Source of the DNA: Pogonophryne albipinna
Taxonomy: Eukaryota; Chordata; Actinopteri; Perciformes; Artedidraconidae
Direction: 5' to 3'
NCBI GenBank assembly: GCA_028583405.1
Contig: CM053256.1
Span: forward strand, 27,433,713-27,497,712
Length of the DNA stretch: 64,000 bases
The position numbers were made by a program, and so were the translations under genes. The stretch's first letter is position 1. Each line of letters opens with the position of its first letter. Below the pieces are notes generated by a model that worked only from the letters and a program-made list of their open reading frames with translations, searched no databases and was not told where the DNA came from. Positions 13,053 through 25,189 of this stretch are shown here, piece by piece.

Positions 13053-14715
13053 ATACATATATTTATTCTTTACTGTCGGGTCACTTATTACAGGTTCAGC
13101 GAGCTGCACGAGACTGACGAGCTGTCAGGAGAGGGAGAGGAAAAGAGAGCACCTCGTTTATTTTTCCCATTTTATTATCCAGAATTACTGTAAAACTTTG
13201 AAGAAAGTAGTTAATCTACTATTAGTAGTTTGTTTAAATGCATTAATTATGTTTTTTTTTCATTAACATAAAATAAATCTCACATACCCCCTGCAGTACT
13301 CCAACATAACCCTAGGGGTCCGCGTACCCCCATTTGAGAACCACTGGAATAGAACACACTACTGGAAAGGGAACACCTGAAAAAGTAGAATAGGGCCCAT
13401 TTAACAACATTTTGTCAAGTGATGAGAATCGTCCATGATTCACTTGAATCCATCTCAGTCAATGAGATGCTTTCTCTCTGTTCAGTGTCTAATGGGTTGT
13501 TCAGGTAATGGAGGTCTGTGCAGAAGATGTTCTGTGTTTTTATGGGGTTCTCCTGATGGAACATGTGAATTGAATCTCAGGTGCCTTCCAGAGAATCCCT
13601 CACATACGGGAGTTTCCTTCACTGTTTTTAGGAAGAGGATGGATTTATTAGAATGAGCCAAAGGATTGAGGATAAGAGCACATATTAAGTGAGAGAAGCT
13701 GGCTCCTCAGCTCAGAGGAAGCAGAGATGGCTAGATCAGCCTGAAAGACTCAACTCTCAGGCTGAGAAGGTTGGGAAAACATGCATATCTGTTAAATCCA
13801 AAAGAGGTGGATTGGAGAGATCGCACAGCTTAGAGGGAAGGTTTAAAAGCCTTGTGGGACTTATGAATTGAAAAAGGAAAAGGCTGGGGTTCGGTGTCTG
13901 TAGGGGGGGGTTGTGCTGGCAGAAGGTGGAGTTTTTATCTATGAAATGAGGCCAATTCCAGCTAATCTGAAGGTGTGTTTAAGATGCATTTCCATTGGGT
14001 CATGTGGAAATATTTCACAGTGAGAAAGATTAGTAAGATTCACTGCGTCTCTGCAGCGCTCCATTATCTGTGTCTCTCTCATCTCACTGCGTTGGTGTCA
14101 GTACATTTACACAAAGTGGTGAGTGAAAGGGGGCCGTCCATGTTTAACAGGCCGGAGTGATACCATGTGCTGTGTCCTTGGTTGTCTCCTGCGTCTCCTC
14201 AAAGTCCTCACCACGTCTTTCATCATGTTCTTTTGATGTGCACAGCAGAGTGGAGGATCTGGCGTGACTTCAACCAAATGCAAAGTGTATGCAGGGGTGA
14301 AAGGCAGTCTTGAAGCAGTGTTGTATTAAGAGCTTATCTTTTGTTACACGGACACGTCTTGTCCTGCGACCTTCATCAGAGCCATTATGCAACACTTTAG
14401 AGTGAAAGGAAACAAAAAAAACAAGCAATCCAATACACACATAGGGTGTAGTATATGAGAAGGTTGTACAATTTAGACCAATCTGATCAGTGATCTGGCG
14501 AGTCCAAGGCTGTGTTTAATCACTGTTATGTGTGACACCACATTTACTCCACAAACAATTCAGTAAGTCTGTAAATCATTTGCCCCCTGGCAGCCTGGAA
14601 AATCAATAATTTAAAAATAAAATGGTTATAATAAATGAAAATAAGACTAAGTAATATTAACTATTTCATTTCCATATGAATGAAAAATGTTGCAAGGAGT
14701 TAACATGTGCTGTCA

Positions 14716-15555
14716 TTAAAGGTCCCATGTCATGGCCATTTCTACTGATCATAATTCCATCGTTGAGGTCTACTAGAATAGATTTATATTGTTCAATGTT
14801 CCAAACTCACATTGGTTTCTCATACAGCATCTCTGTATCTCTGTATACTGTAGTATGTGTATTCACTCTCTGTCCTACACGGCTTGTTGGAGCTCCTGCC
14901 CCCCCTCCCTGTGGGCCCACTGTGCTCTGATTGGTCAGCTCTCCCACTCTGTTCTGATGAGTCCACCACCGTTACAGTGGAACATCAGTGATTATGTGTT
15001 ACAATGGCGTTAGCAACCAGAAAATGACACCAGTAATGACAAACAGATGAGAATGCTGCGTGGGGTCTGGGTGCCGTGTTGGCGGGACGTTGCGGGGCTT
15101 GCTGCTCTGCCCTTTGAGGCTCGAGGAGCGGACAGTGTGAGCTGGATTACTGGTATCGTGTCCTGGTTGTTGCGTGGGGTCTGCGAGACACCGCGGAGCT
15201 CAGCCTGAGCACACACACACACTCACAACCTGAGCTCCCTCAGGCTGTGAGTATGTGTGTGTGTGTGTGCGGAGCTCCGCGGATTGGTCCATTTGGTCGG
15301 CGTTACGTCACTATGACCGTTACGTCACTATGACCGTTACGTCACTATGACCCGGAAGAAAAAAATGGAAAAAGAAAAATGTCCAACGAGGCGTTCTGGG
15401 GCAGCATAGACAGGTCTGTTCTGTGTTAGAGTTTTACTCCCTACAGGGTGTACTTTGAGGGTTTGTGACTCTGCAGACTGTTTACATGCAGAAAAAGCTA
15501 CATAACACACAAGGGGACGGGTAATAACCAGAAAAGCATGACATGGGACCTTTAA
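14716..15555. mobile_element. TTAA-flanked MITE with 19-bp perfect TIR
   Basis: The ends TTAAAGGTCCCATGTCATG and CATGACATGGGACCTTTAA are perfectly complementary, and TTAA is the likely target duplication. The 840-bp interior has no coding frame. It contains three tandem 17-bp units with TTACGTCA at 15301-15351, followed by CCGGAAG. The left half is shared with 34454-34986. Confidence 0.85.
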
Positions 15556-16198
15556 AACATCTGGGAATGGCTTTACTGGGGGAATTTAAAAAGTTTATGA
15601 GCAATTTCCATGTTCCTTTCTGACAGTGGATTTTTAGGTCGATACAGTTGTCTTCCTGCTTCCAACAAGCTCTACTCACCAAGTGGCCAGTTAAGGTATT
15701 GGATTTACGGTCTTTCAGTTTTTGTTTGAATGGGGATTAAACATAAAACTCTAATCTGTAGACCTTTGAGTCCTTTCCTCTGGATATCCTTATTGTGGAG
15801 GTTTGAAGGAAGAAAAAATTATGAATTGAAGAAAAATATTGATTTAGTTGTTGTTATTTCTGTAAGGGGATTAACAACAAACTGAACAGCTGTGTCAGTC
15901 ATCGCTTGTCTCCCATTTTGACGCAATTCCCCGCGCAGGAAGGTAACCCACTCTACAACAATCTGATTGGCCCACTTGTCTTTCTAATCCAGGAAACAAT
16001 GAGCATTACATCCGAGCCCCCAGGAAGTGTGCAAGGCATTGAAGCAAATACTCGTAGTGGCCAAACGGTTGTACATAAACTTCCATGTCAGTCCGTGACG
16101 TAATGGGGCCCAAAAATGACTTTTTCTCTTGACTTTTATTGAGAAAAAAGATGCCTGTAAAAAAACACTACAATAGACATTATTTAAAATCATTAGCA

Positions 16199-16393
16199 CG
16201 GGATACGTGTGGCGCAGTGGGTAGAGCGTTGGTGTTCGGATCAATGGAGCACAGGTTCAAACCCCACTGCAGTCAGCATGTCGTTGTGTCCCTGAGACAC
16301 TTCACCCCAAATCGCTCCTGTGGGGATTGTCCACAGTATTGAGTATTTAAGTCGCTTTGGATAAAAGCGTCTAACAAGTATCATGTAATGTAA
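16199..16393 (+). mobile_element. tRNA-derived SINE
   Basis: A tRNA-like head has an A box (TGGCGCAGTGG) and a B box (GGTTCAAACCC) about 40 bp apart. A unique body follows (GTTGTGTCCCTGAGACAC, CACTTCACCCC, GCTCCTGTGG) and a tail GTCGCTTTGGATAAAAGCG. The same body appears at 46900-47340. This is a pol III retroposon, not a functional tRNA: the anticodon arm cannot be drawn. Confidence 0.8.
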
Positions 16394-16624
16394 TTACCTC
16401 CTAAAGGCTGCATAATGAGATACACTATATAAACAAAGTGTATTGGGACACCTACACATTACACCCACAGGAGCTTTTATGACATCCCATTCCAAATTCT
16501 TAGGCATTAATATGAAGTTGGTCCCCCCTTTGCAGCTAAAACAGCTTCCACTCTTCTGGGAAGGCTTTCTACAAGATTGTGGAGCGTGTCTGTCCATCAT
16601 TCATCCAGAAGAGCATTTGTGAGG

Positions 16625-16981
16625 TCAGACACTGATGTTGGACGAGAGACAGGCTTTCCGTTCTAGTTCATCCCAAAGGTGTTCAGTGGGTTTGAGGTCA
16701 GGGCTCTGTGGGGGCCAGTCCAGTTTTTCCACACCAAACTCATCCAACCATGCCTTTATGAACCTTGCTTTGTGCACTGGGGCACAGTCATGCTGGAACA
16801 GAAATGGGCCTTCCCCAAACTGTTTCCACAAAGTTGGAAGCATAGAATTGTCCAAAATGACTTGGTAAGATGAAGCATTAAGAATCTGCTTCACTGGAAC
16901 TAAGGGGCCGAGGCCAACCCCAGAAAAACAACCCATAGCATTATCCCTCTTCCACCAAACTTTACAGTCGGCACAATGCAT
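16625..16981 (-). pseudogene. Tc1 transposase C-terminal fragment
   Basis: The 118-codon minus-strand frame holds the second and third catalytic positions of a DDE transposase: FQHDCAPVHKA (second Asp) and DWPPQSPDLKPTEHLWDELE (Glu in PTEH, equivalent to PIEN). The catalytic N-terminal part and helix-turn-helix are separated from it by the insertion at 17042-18380, and the N-terminal half at 18380-18800 is not open. The gene is dead. Confidence 0.85.
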
Positions 16982-17142
16982 TCAGGCAGGTAACGTTCTC
17001 CTGGCCAAACCCAGACTGGTCCATCAGACTGCCAGATAGAGGCAGGAAATGTTTCTCAACGCTCTCCGTAGCCTACTGTATGACTGCGGCGGGGCGGGAA
17101 ATGTAGCGTTGTACCGACACTTCCTACAGCGTAACCTGGGAC

Positions 17143-18200
17143 CAGGGCCGGCCCATCGCACTGGCGTTATAGATGTTCGCCTAGGGCGCCAGATCTGTGG
17201 AGGCGCTGCGCTGACAGCTCTTGGAGGAAAAAAAAATGTTTTGACCGTTGGTGCTCATCCTAATGTTCGGCCTTGATGTAACAACATTCATAATTAAGTA
17301 AATGTAACACCCTTTTCATTCCGGTTACACTTTTCATTTGCCCTGTACGATAGGCGCTGTAAGTGATGAAAATGGGGGATGTTGGCTTATCTGGCACCCG
17401 CAGCTCACAGCCAAAGTGCGAGTGAGCGTGGGAGCGAACGAGGGAGAAAGGGAGGGTGCACCGGTACCGGCGCTGTTGTTATTAGCATCTGGTGCTAGCT
17501 GCTCTAACGGAAGAAGAAGATGTTTCTACAATGATGTGGAGGGAGAGTCCTCTCCAGTCAGACTGAGGCTGATAACTACAGCTCAGTGAGGTAAAGGACT
17601 CTGAGTGTTTAGATAGTTCACTTTAGTCTAAGTTATCTCAGTGGGTCTCAAACGTTTTGATCACAATTTATGTAAACACATATTTCCAAGGCACTCCTTT
17701 ATAATTATTGGGATAAAACAGGTTTGAAATCATTCCAATGTATACTATAGGACAGTAAACCAGACATATCTTTTTAAACTGGAGAGATACGAAAATATGC
17801 ATAAATAAAATAGTAAAATAAGATATGAATGAACAACAAAAATAAAATACGTTACATGTATTTGTTATTGGCTATGGTAGGTTATTGGTTATGTTCACAT
17901 ACTTATTTAATTATTAAAATGTAAACCGATCTTTTTCATATGGGTGTTTAGAGTTGTACCCCCTAGATCTAGTCTCTAGTAATTCTGCTTAAAGTGCACC
18001 AGATTGAAGCATTTTGCTTTAAAATGTTCAAACATTTCTTCCAGGTATGCCTGAGAAGGCAGATATGCTTGTTTTTCTCAACAAAAACTGTTTTTAAATG
18101 GGGGGGGTTCCTTTAAAAGTTGGACTGTTGTAGCTTCAGTGGTTCTCAGGTTACAGTTACATAGCAGTGAATATAAACAGACTAGTTAATGTGAATATTA
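17143..18200 (+). mobile_element. CAGGGCCGGCCC-family hAT-type copy inside the Tc1 element
   Basis: The left end CAGGGCCGGCCCATCGCACT and following TAGATGTTCGCCTAGGGCG match the element at 63095. The shared core sits at about 17475-17660, followed by a segment (about 17665-17850) also seen at 31560-31720 and 63595-63790. The right end is not clear. From about 18230 to 18375 a different repeat with GGAATCG motifs ends AAACGATACCCTAC, so this insertion is composite. Confidence 0.65.
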
Positions 18201-21200
18201 CTGTAAACTAACCTGTGTAAAAGTTTCTCGAATAAATGTAATTTTTTTTGGTGGAAGAAGCATGTATCATTTTTTTACCCTGCCCCTCAAAGAATCGGAA
18301 TTGAGAACCGTTAAGAACCGGAATCGAAAAGTAGAATCGGAATCAGAATCGTGGAAATTCAAACGATACCCTACCTAGTGCTCGATGATGTAAGGTTTGA
18401 TGCAGCTGCTCGGCCATGAAACCCATGCCATGAAGCTCCCGGCGCACAGTTTTAGTGCTGATATTAATGCCAGAGCTGGTTTGGTCAGCAGAGCTTTGGC
18501 CACTTTTACGCACAATGCGCCTCAGCCCTCCCCCCGCCCCCCGCTCTGTAGCTTTACGTGTTCTGCCACTGAGTTGCTGTGGTTCCTAAACGTTTCCACT
18601 TTGCAATAATACCTAGGAATATCTAGGAAAGAAGACATTTCACAACCTGACTTGTTGCAACGGTGGCATCCTAATTACAGTACCACGTTGGAATTCAGTG
18701 AGCTCTTTAGAATGACCCATTCTTTCCAAAATGTTTGTAAAGGCCAACTGCATGGCTAGGGGCTTGATTGTATACACCTGTGGCAGTGGGTCTGAATGAA
18801 ACACCTGAATTCAATGATTAAGAGGAGTGTCCCAATACGTTTGTCTATATAGTGTATTTTCCCTCTCCAATGCTGTATCTAGTAATGATCCATCAGACCC
18901 CTTTAAACTTTTTGCATATCCTGTATTTAGTTTTGCCTATGTTTGTAAAATGTAATCTTCTTAAATGTTTTATGTGAGGGACTGCGGATGGAAATGAGTT
19001 CAAAGCTAAATCTGGCACAGTTACGCTTGACACCTTTTAATGTTATACGTTTTCATTACTGTGCATTGTCCCTGCTAAATAAACGATTACAAATCAAATA
19101 AACCACTTCCAGGAAAAAAGGTAAACAAATATCTAAACAACTCACAACTTCAAAAAATCCCACCAGTCAACAAAGAATAAATGTTCCTGTATTAGAGATA
19201 TGTTATTCCTCTAACTCCTTGCATTGTCCCACAACATCCACTGAACAGAAGGAAAGAGCAGTTATCATTATAATTAAATGGTTGTCTTCTTAATTTGTTA
19301 GTTGTATTCTTAGGAGGACTGAACATAAGGACTCCCCCCCCCCCCCCCCCAAACACACAAACATGACAATGCTGCACCAAGAAGGATTCCATTACCATTT
19401 TGCCTTGACAAGCCGTTAGTTGTTAACACATCGCAATCTAGTAAATGTCTTTCACTAAAGCCCACACTCCACCCTCCTCCCACCCACCTCTTCCTCCCAC
19501 ATCCTCCTCTCTTCATGGCTGCACCGGTTACCATGGAAACAGAAAGGGTTTGGAGGGATGGTGCCATGTGGATGCCAGTGTGCGGGTGGGTGTCGTCCTG
19601 GGACCCCCCCCCCCTCTGTCCGGAGAGGAAATATCATTGAATGACCTCCAACGAGGCGCCGCCTCTCTGCCAGAAGGAGAGGAGTGTGTGGCATGTTTTT
19701 TGGTGAAGTCACATGCAACGAATTTGAAAGAGCTGCTGATGGAATTCTGCCAATTTTGCCCTCCTAATATTGGGTTTAAATAAAAGAGCAACCACTAGTA
19801 GCAACAGAAAAACAGTTATTACAAGTCATTAGTGAAATGTCAGGCTGTACTGAGCTGTGACCCTGACTGTGATTATCCAGTGAGAAACACACTCAGTAAC
19901 ATGAATAATTAGTCGTTAGGTGTTTTAAGTTGCGTTACACAAATCTGCACATCGGTATGGTGACCCCTCCACAGAGAAAGAATGCATCACTCATTAATGA
20001 GTATTCCACACATCTTTTTTCTAAAGTAAAGTTGTGGTAGCTCTAATTGGGAACCATTTGACTGCAACCATCAGCTTTCCCTCCATTTAGTTTGACAGCT
20101 GCCGAGTTTCTGTTAAACAATGCAAAACATGATTATTGACTCAAAGAACCTCTCAGCTTGACCACTTCACACTGCTCGGGGCTAATCTTCATTGTTGACG
20201 AGTTCAACTACAATTCGATTTTCAAGGTTTGATAACATTTTTTTAATGAAATAAACTACTGCTCAGAATAAACAATTATTTTCACGAGGACACAGTTTTA
20301 CTTTCTGCATCATTCTGCCTGGCATCAGGGTACATTTGACCAAAGCAGAGGCATGGATGTGCAGAAGACTCACATGTTAAAAACATTTTATCTGACCAAA
20401 AGTCAGAATTCAGAGATTAGAGTTAGAATTCCAAGAAAAAAGTCAGAATTCTAAAGGTGCGTTCACACAGTTTCGGGCACCATAAAGAAAAAATCAAGTA
20501 TCCTGAAATTAAAGTCAGAGTCCTGATTATATTCTCCAAAATATCTCCAAATAAATACATAACCATATGGGGCTTAATAGTTCAAAAGTAATACAGAAAC
20601 TGCATGTTTTAAAAATAGCCACCCTGATTTCATGAAAACCTTCCTTTTCTTAATCTTTATTTAATTATATTCAGGATTCAGGATTGTTTTCTTTACAGGT
20701 TTATGAACCCATCTTCTATGAAAACTAAGAATCAGTGGATTTAGACTATTTATTTCAGTCCCGCTGTGATTGACTGATAAACAGGCTAAATAACCCAATG
20801 GAGCCAAACAATAGCCCCTTTTCTCTGCACCTCCTTGTGTATATTTGTGAGGCAATTAAGAAATCACTTTGGCCTGTGCTCCATTTGCCAGAGCCTCCAT
20901 TTAGATTAACCAGCAGCTCCAATTAGGAGCAGGCGCTTCCTTTTCTGTGAGCACGCCAGCCTCTAATGGCTACATAGATTGATTTAAATGCAAACTAGAG
21001 AGGATTTAATGAACTGCTTTTACAGAAAGGGTTTAATAGGAATTTGCACACCCACGGACAGGTTAGCAAACTGTTCACACTCAATTAATTATGCATTATA
21101 ATGCTTTTTCTTGAGAAGAGAATACAATTGCAAAGGAATTATAGGAAATAAGCAATTCTCAAAGACGCTGTGTATTGATATTTGATACCATGTTGATACT

Positions 21201-21217
21201 GTTGTATTGAGCTAGTC

Positions 21218-22092
21218 TTAAGGCCAGGACACACCAAGCTGATTTTGGCCGTCGGTGGGCGCCAGGCCGACGATGAGCGTCGACACGCCCTACTCAGATT
21301 GGTGTGTCCCGCACCGTCGTGTCTTTTCAGCCGTGCCTACACCTTTTCGGCCGAAAACCCACCGATTCAACCGGGAAGTCGGCCAAAGGCAGTCTTTGGT
21401 GTCAGCTGACACCAAAGGCAGTCTTTGGTGTCAGCTGACACCAAAGAACTGACACAGACGGACCCCCGACTGTTGTGTCGCCTCGCGTCTCTGCGTCTTG
21501 ACCATGTTTCGCACTGGGACACACCGCAAAGACTTCAGCCGACGGCCAAGAAGCACGTACGAACTGCGCATGCGTGAGTGGCAATAACTCTCCTTACCAG
21601 CAGGCGGCGGTAGTGTGTATTCGTCATTCAAAAGAGGCAACAACCGGAAGAACAGACTGCGTGATAACCGAGAGAAGAAGAACAGACTGCGTGATATAAA
21701 CAAACAACAAATAGCGTGTGCGTTCCATTTTCACTCTACAGCGAGAAGCTCATGGGGCTTTCCCGAACCTGTGTCGAGAGCTGGAGTTAAATTAAATCTC
21801 AGATTTGCCTTCTTAATTATTTGTTTGGGTCCCTTACTTCCGTTTCGCTTCTAATGTACTGATTCGGTAGCTGAACAGCCAATCAGAGTGATTTCTTTTT
21901 CCGACAGCTTTTGGCCTACTGCCCACCGATTCGACATGTTGAATCGGTGGGTTTTCGGCCGAAAAGGTGTCGGCTCGGCTGAAAAGACACGACGGTGCGG
22001 GACACACCAATCTGAGTAGGGCGTGTCGACGCTCATCGTCGGCCTGACGCCCACCGAAGGCCAAAATCGGCTTGGTGTGTCCTGGGCCTTAA
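21218..22092. mobile_element. TTAA-flanked element with about 160-bp inverted arms
   Basis: Arms at 21218-21376 and about 21932-22092 are inverted copies with only a few differences; both carry CGACGATGAGCGTCGACACG. TTAA marks both outer ends. Between the arms, two perfect 24-bp palindromes centred on GTCAGCTGAC lie in tandem (21394-21417 and 21423-21446). No transposase frame is present, so this is a non-autonomous long-TIR element of a TTAA-duplicating superfamily. Confidence 0.85.
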
Positions 22093-23454
22093 GAGAAAAA
22101 GAAAAAAAGAAAAGCATTTAAAGTATTCTGATTGTTGATCGCATCACACAGAACACCCCAGCATCCAAACTGATACTTACTGTGACTGTACTGGATCATA
22201 GATGAATATTGACATACATGTGGTAAACACTGTGGAACTAATGTAACCCAGCGCACAAGATGTGAGTAATGTGAGTCACACACCTGTTATTGTGCCGTTG
22301 TGATTTAGGTGCTTCTATCTGCATTGTAATGCGCCCAGCTATGGGCTATTGGGCATTGATGAGCCATGAGCGGACAACATTGTGCAGGGACTCTGGGTGT
22401 GTTGCCCTGGGTTTTATGGGCTGTGTCAGTCAGTTAAGTGAGCAGGAAATTGTGGAGATCATAATCTCATCAATAATCTCATAACAATAATTATTTCAAT
22501 ATGTTTTATATCAAATAATTCTAGGACTACAAACATAAACTTCTGGCAACATCACACACACAGCTGTGACTAGTTATTTTCTGTTTTGGACAACCTTGTG
22601 TTCAGGAATATTATTGGACTTCCATAGGAGAGTCAGGCAGGTGTTTTTGTTTAGAGGGTTTTTCCCTCCTTTGTGTCAAAAGCAAATATAATCTCCGTCC
22701 ACTAAATCACCAAAATAGAAGCAGGGTTGGAAGGGTTGCTTTAAAAACTCTGTTACAATTACTATTTACTTGTAACCTAATCTGAGTATCAAAGTATAAA
22801 AGTAATGTAACCTGATTACTTTCCGTTAATTTTGGATTACAAGGGAAAATAAATATGAAATAAGATGTTTTTTACTTCAGTGTATAATGTAAGACAATAG
22901 AACAATGATACCTTATAGAAGAAGAAAACAATATGTCTGCTCAGAGATTGTATCTACAGTATAGGAATAGCTGCCTTTTATGAAGCACATTTTTTCAGTA
23001 GCCTATAAACCAACACTGAAACACATGAGCACATACTTGTAAAAAGAACAAGTGAATCAGGCATATAGATTCCAACTTATAATAAATAAGTAATATTTAT
23101 TTTGTATGTAACTGTAAGAGACAACAGTTGTCTTTTTGTCATCCTGTTTTTAATCACACAAGAAAATAGGGATTGAGACCATCAACTCATGTGGTCAATG
23201 TTTACTGAGGTAATAAATCAAATGAGGAAAAGGGTCCTTTTCTCATAGACCTTTATACAAACATGCTTGCTCATGCCACCAGTGAAGTCGCCCCCTGCTG
23301 GATATTAGAGATGATTCAAGATCAAGGCACCTCCCCATTGGCTACACTTTATTTTTTAGGATAACATTCTTGAAGTGTATTTACTTACTAGCATAGTCAG
23401 GATTCACGTGGGAAGGTTGCTTACGTAGTAGAAATCCAAAAAATAGGTACAGAC

Positions 23455-24725
23455 CTTGTCCGATTCACCAAACATTGCGTACCAGTGAGGAAAGTGCGTA
23501 CGACACTTCCTACGCCGGTTTCCCTTTATAAATCACAATCGACTCGAAATGCGGTGCAGCTTTTGCGTGCTTCACGTAACGCCCATATTTGCCTATAAAT
23601 AGTCAAAGAAACGCCAATCCATTCATTCTGACTGACTTTATGAAGAAGATCGCAGGAAATGACGACAGAACAGCTAAAAAAGACGTCTCACACCGTGTCA
23701 GATTTTGGTTATTTTGGGGAGGTGGAGATAAATCATATTGTTTGGTGGATGCAGTTTGAACCAGAGTAGCAGCATGGAGGTCGGATCGTCACCAAAATAA
23801 ATAAATAAGTGGTCCGAAAAAGGTTCATGACAAAATAAATACACATAGCCTTCCTCAGGCAGTGTGTTTGTACCGGGGACAGGAGACCCCCCCCTTGATG
23901 AGAGACTGTAAGAAGTGATCGGGGAATCCCTCCGGAGTGGAGTCATGACGACTGGATCTGAATTATTTTTTTGTATTTGGTGGTTTGTGTCCCAGCTGTC
24001 GATCAGCTGTGCGTCTCCACTGCAGCCTGTGCATCTCAACACCCCCCCCCCCCCCCCCCCCCCCGCAGCAACCCTATATCCACCAGTTAAAGGAAATACA
24101 ACTAATATGTGTTGTGTTATATTAGCTGTACAATTGACCACATATGGTGTTCTTAGTTTCCATACCTCCTGTGTTTTACGAGCGACTTATCAAGTCTTAT
24201 CAAACGGCATAAAACACGATTAAACATGATAGTATATAAAACCATGCTCGTATCTACAACCTAGAAATGCAAAAGGGGGTCAGTTTAGACGTAATTCTGT
24301 CCTCCTGCTTACCGCATCATTTATGAGAAAACATTTCATAACATTAACACAACATATTCGAGGTGGTTTTAAATAACATATCCGTATTTATTTATTTCTC
24401 CAAGTTATGTTTTTGTGTTTCTGAGGAGTCTCAAACAGGCATTTGTTTAATCATTTTAAGATTGGCTTTAATCAATGTTTGAGAATGAATTCTCCTTATA
24501 TGATAAATGAGAGGTAACATTTTATTTATGGTATTATTTCCACATATTTCTCTCCATTCTTTCTTCTGCCAACGGTGTCGCAGTTTCTCGTCTCTCCCGT
24601 TGTTGTGCTTAGTGCGTACGCATGGGTTAGAGTTTGCGTGGAGGACCGCACGTTTTCCCGTCAAGTTAGTATTTTATAAATCGCAAACATTGCGTAGAAA
24701 CTGGCGTATGCCATTTTATAAGTAA
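23455..24725. repeat. Probable DNA-transposon relic with GCGTAC-rich ends
   Basis: Both ends are rich in TTGCGTA, GCGTACG and TTTATAAA, and CAAACATTGCGTA occurs at 23469-23481 and 24684-24696. Between them lies a minus-strand Lys/Arg-rich 77-codon frame (24431-24664) and a 23-C run. The layout suggests a decayed PIF/Harbinger-like copy but I see no catalytic motif, and target duplications were not found. Confidence 0.3.
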
Positions 24726-25024
24726 GCATTGAGTTACAGAAACTAAGCAGGTCAACATTAGCTTACTATAACACATTGGGATTCACTGCCTTTATAAGGA
24801 CAAAAGAACTGCTTGTATACATCTTTCCTGATTCAACTTTTTTGTATTTCTCATGTTAAGTTAGTTTGATGTTGTTTTTAGAAAAAAGAACATTTCTAAT
24901 ATGTTTTGGTTATTGTGCATGTTATGGTCATTTATTTAACTTGTGTCCTTTTATAGTGAATTGTTATAAATGTGCTGTCAGACAAGCAGTATCCAGTTCC
25001 AATGTCTCCATGTGTGTTTTCCAG

Positions 25025-25189
25025 ATGTTGGTGACGACTCCAGAGAAATGGGATGTCGTAACCAGGAAGAGTGTTGGAGACGTGGCTCTCTCCCAGATCG
25101 TGCGTCTCCTCATCCTGGATGAAGTCCACCTCCTACATGAGGACCGAGGACCGGTTCTGGAGAGCCTGGTGGCCCGCACCATCAGACAG
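25025..25189 (+). CDS. ascc3: ascc3 exon: helicase motifs Ib and II (DEVH)
   Basis: The 165-nt exon reads 55 codons, [10 protein letters not shown] to VARTIRQ, between TTTTCCAG and GTCGGT. It carries motif Ib (TTPEKWD, residues 4-10) and the Walker B/DExH box [16 protein letters not shown] with D32-E33-V34-H35, which coordinates Mg-ATP. DEVH rather than DEIH distinguishes ASCC3 from SNRNP200 here. It joins in phase 0 to the preceding exon (ILRTQ-MLVTTP) and the next (ARTIRQ-VESTQS). Confidence 0.97.

Larger units (their letters stand above)
11356..13346. mobile_element. hAT-type element, CAGTGGTT family, inserted in the MITE
   Basis: The left end CAGTGGTTTCAATAATGTACC and right end GTACCCCCATTTGAGAACCACTG are inverted. 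The 8-bp flanks are GTATAGAA (11348-11355) and GAATAGAA (13347-13354), one mismatch. Removing the element rejoins the surrounding MITE. It carries another element at 12195-13052. No transposase frame of its own is recognisable. Confidence 0.85.
11040..13404 (-). mobile_element. TTAA-flanked MITE interrupted by nested transposons
   Basis: TTAA stands at 11040-11043 and 13401-13404. The outer pieces, 11040-11355 and 13347-13404, are homologous in reverse orientation to the intact MITE at 51698-52173: shared TGCTGCAGCACC, CTGTCTGAAACCAGAG, GGTTAGCTGGCC and the terminal TAGGGCCC. Nearly 2 kb of inserted DNA (11356-13346) splits it. TTAA duplications point to a piggyBac-like or Kolobok-like mobiliser; the left terminus is degraded. 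Confidence 0.7.
16423..18854 (-). mobile_element. Tc1-like transposon, split by inserted repeats
   Basis: Ends CACTATATAAACAAAG and CTTTG-like TGTCTATATAGTG with nearby TGGGACAC/GTGTCCCA are inverted, and TA flanks both (16421-16422, 18855-18856). The two halves of a minus-strand transposase region lie at 16625-17041 and 18380-18800, separated by about 1.3 kb of unrelated repeats. Typical copies of this family are near 1.2 kb, so removing the insert gives a normal length. Confidence 0.85.

Noticed and set aside
16199..16280. Possible functional tRNA gene
   Set aside because: A and B boxes are present but no cloverleaf can be drawn, and a SINE body and tail follow.
19192..19791. Overlapping frames with Pro- and Gly-rich segments around 19.2-19.8 kb
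   Set aside because: They overlap on both strands around a 17-C run, lack splice context and resemble no family I know.
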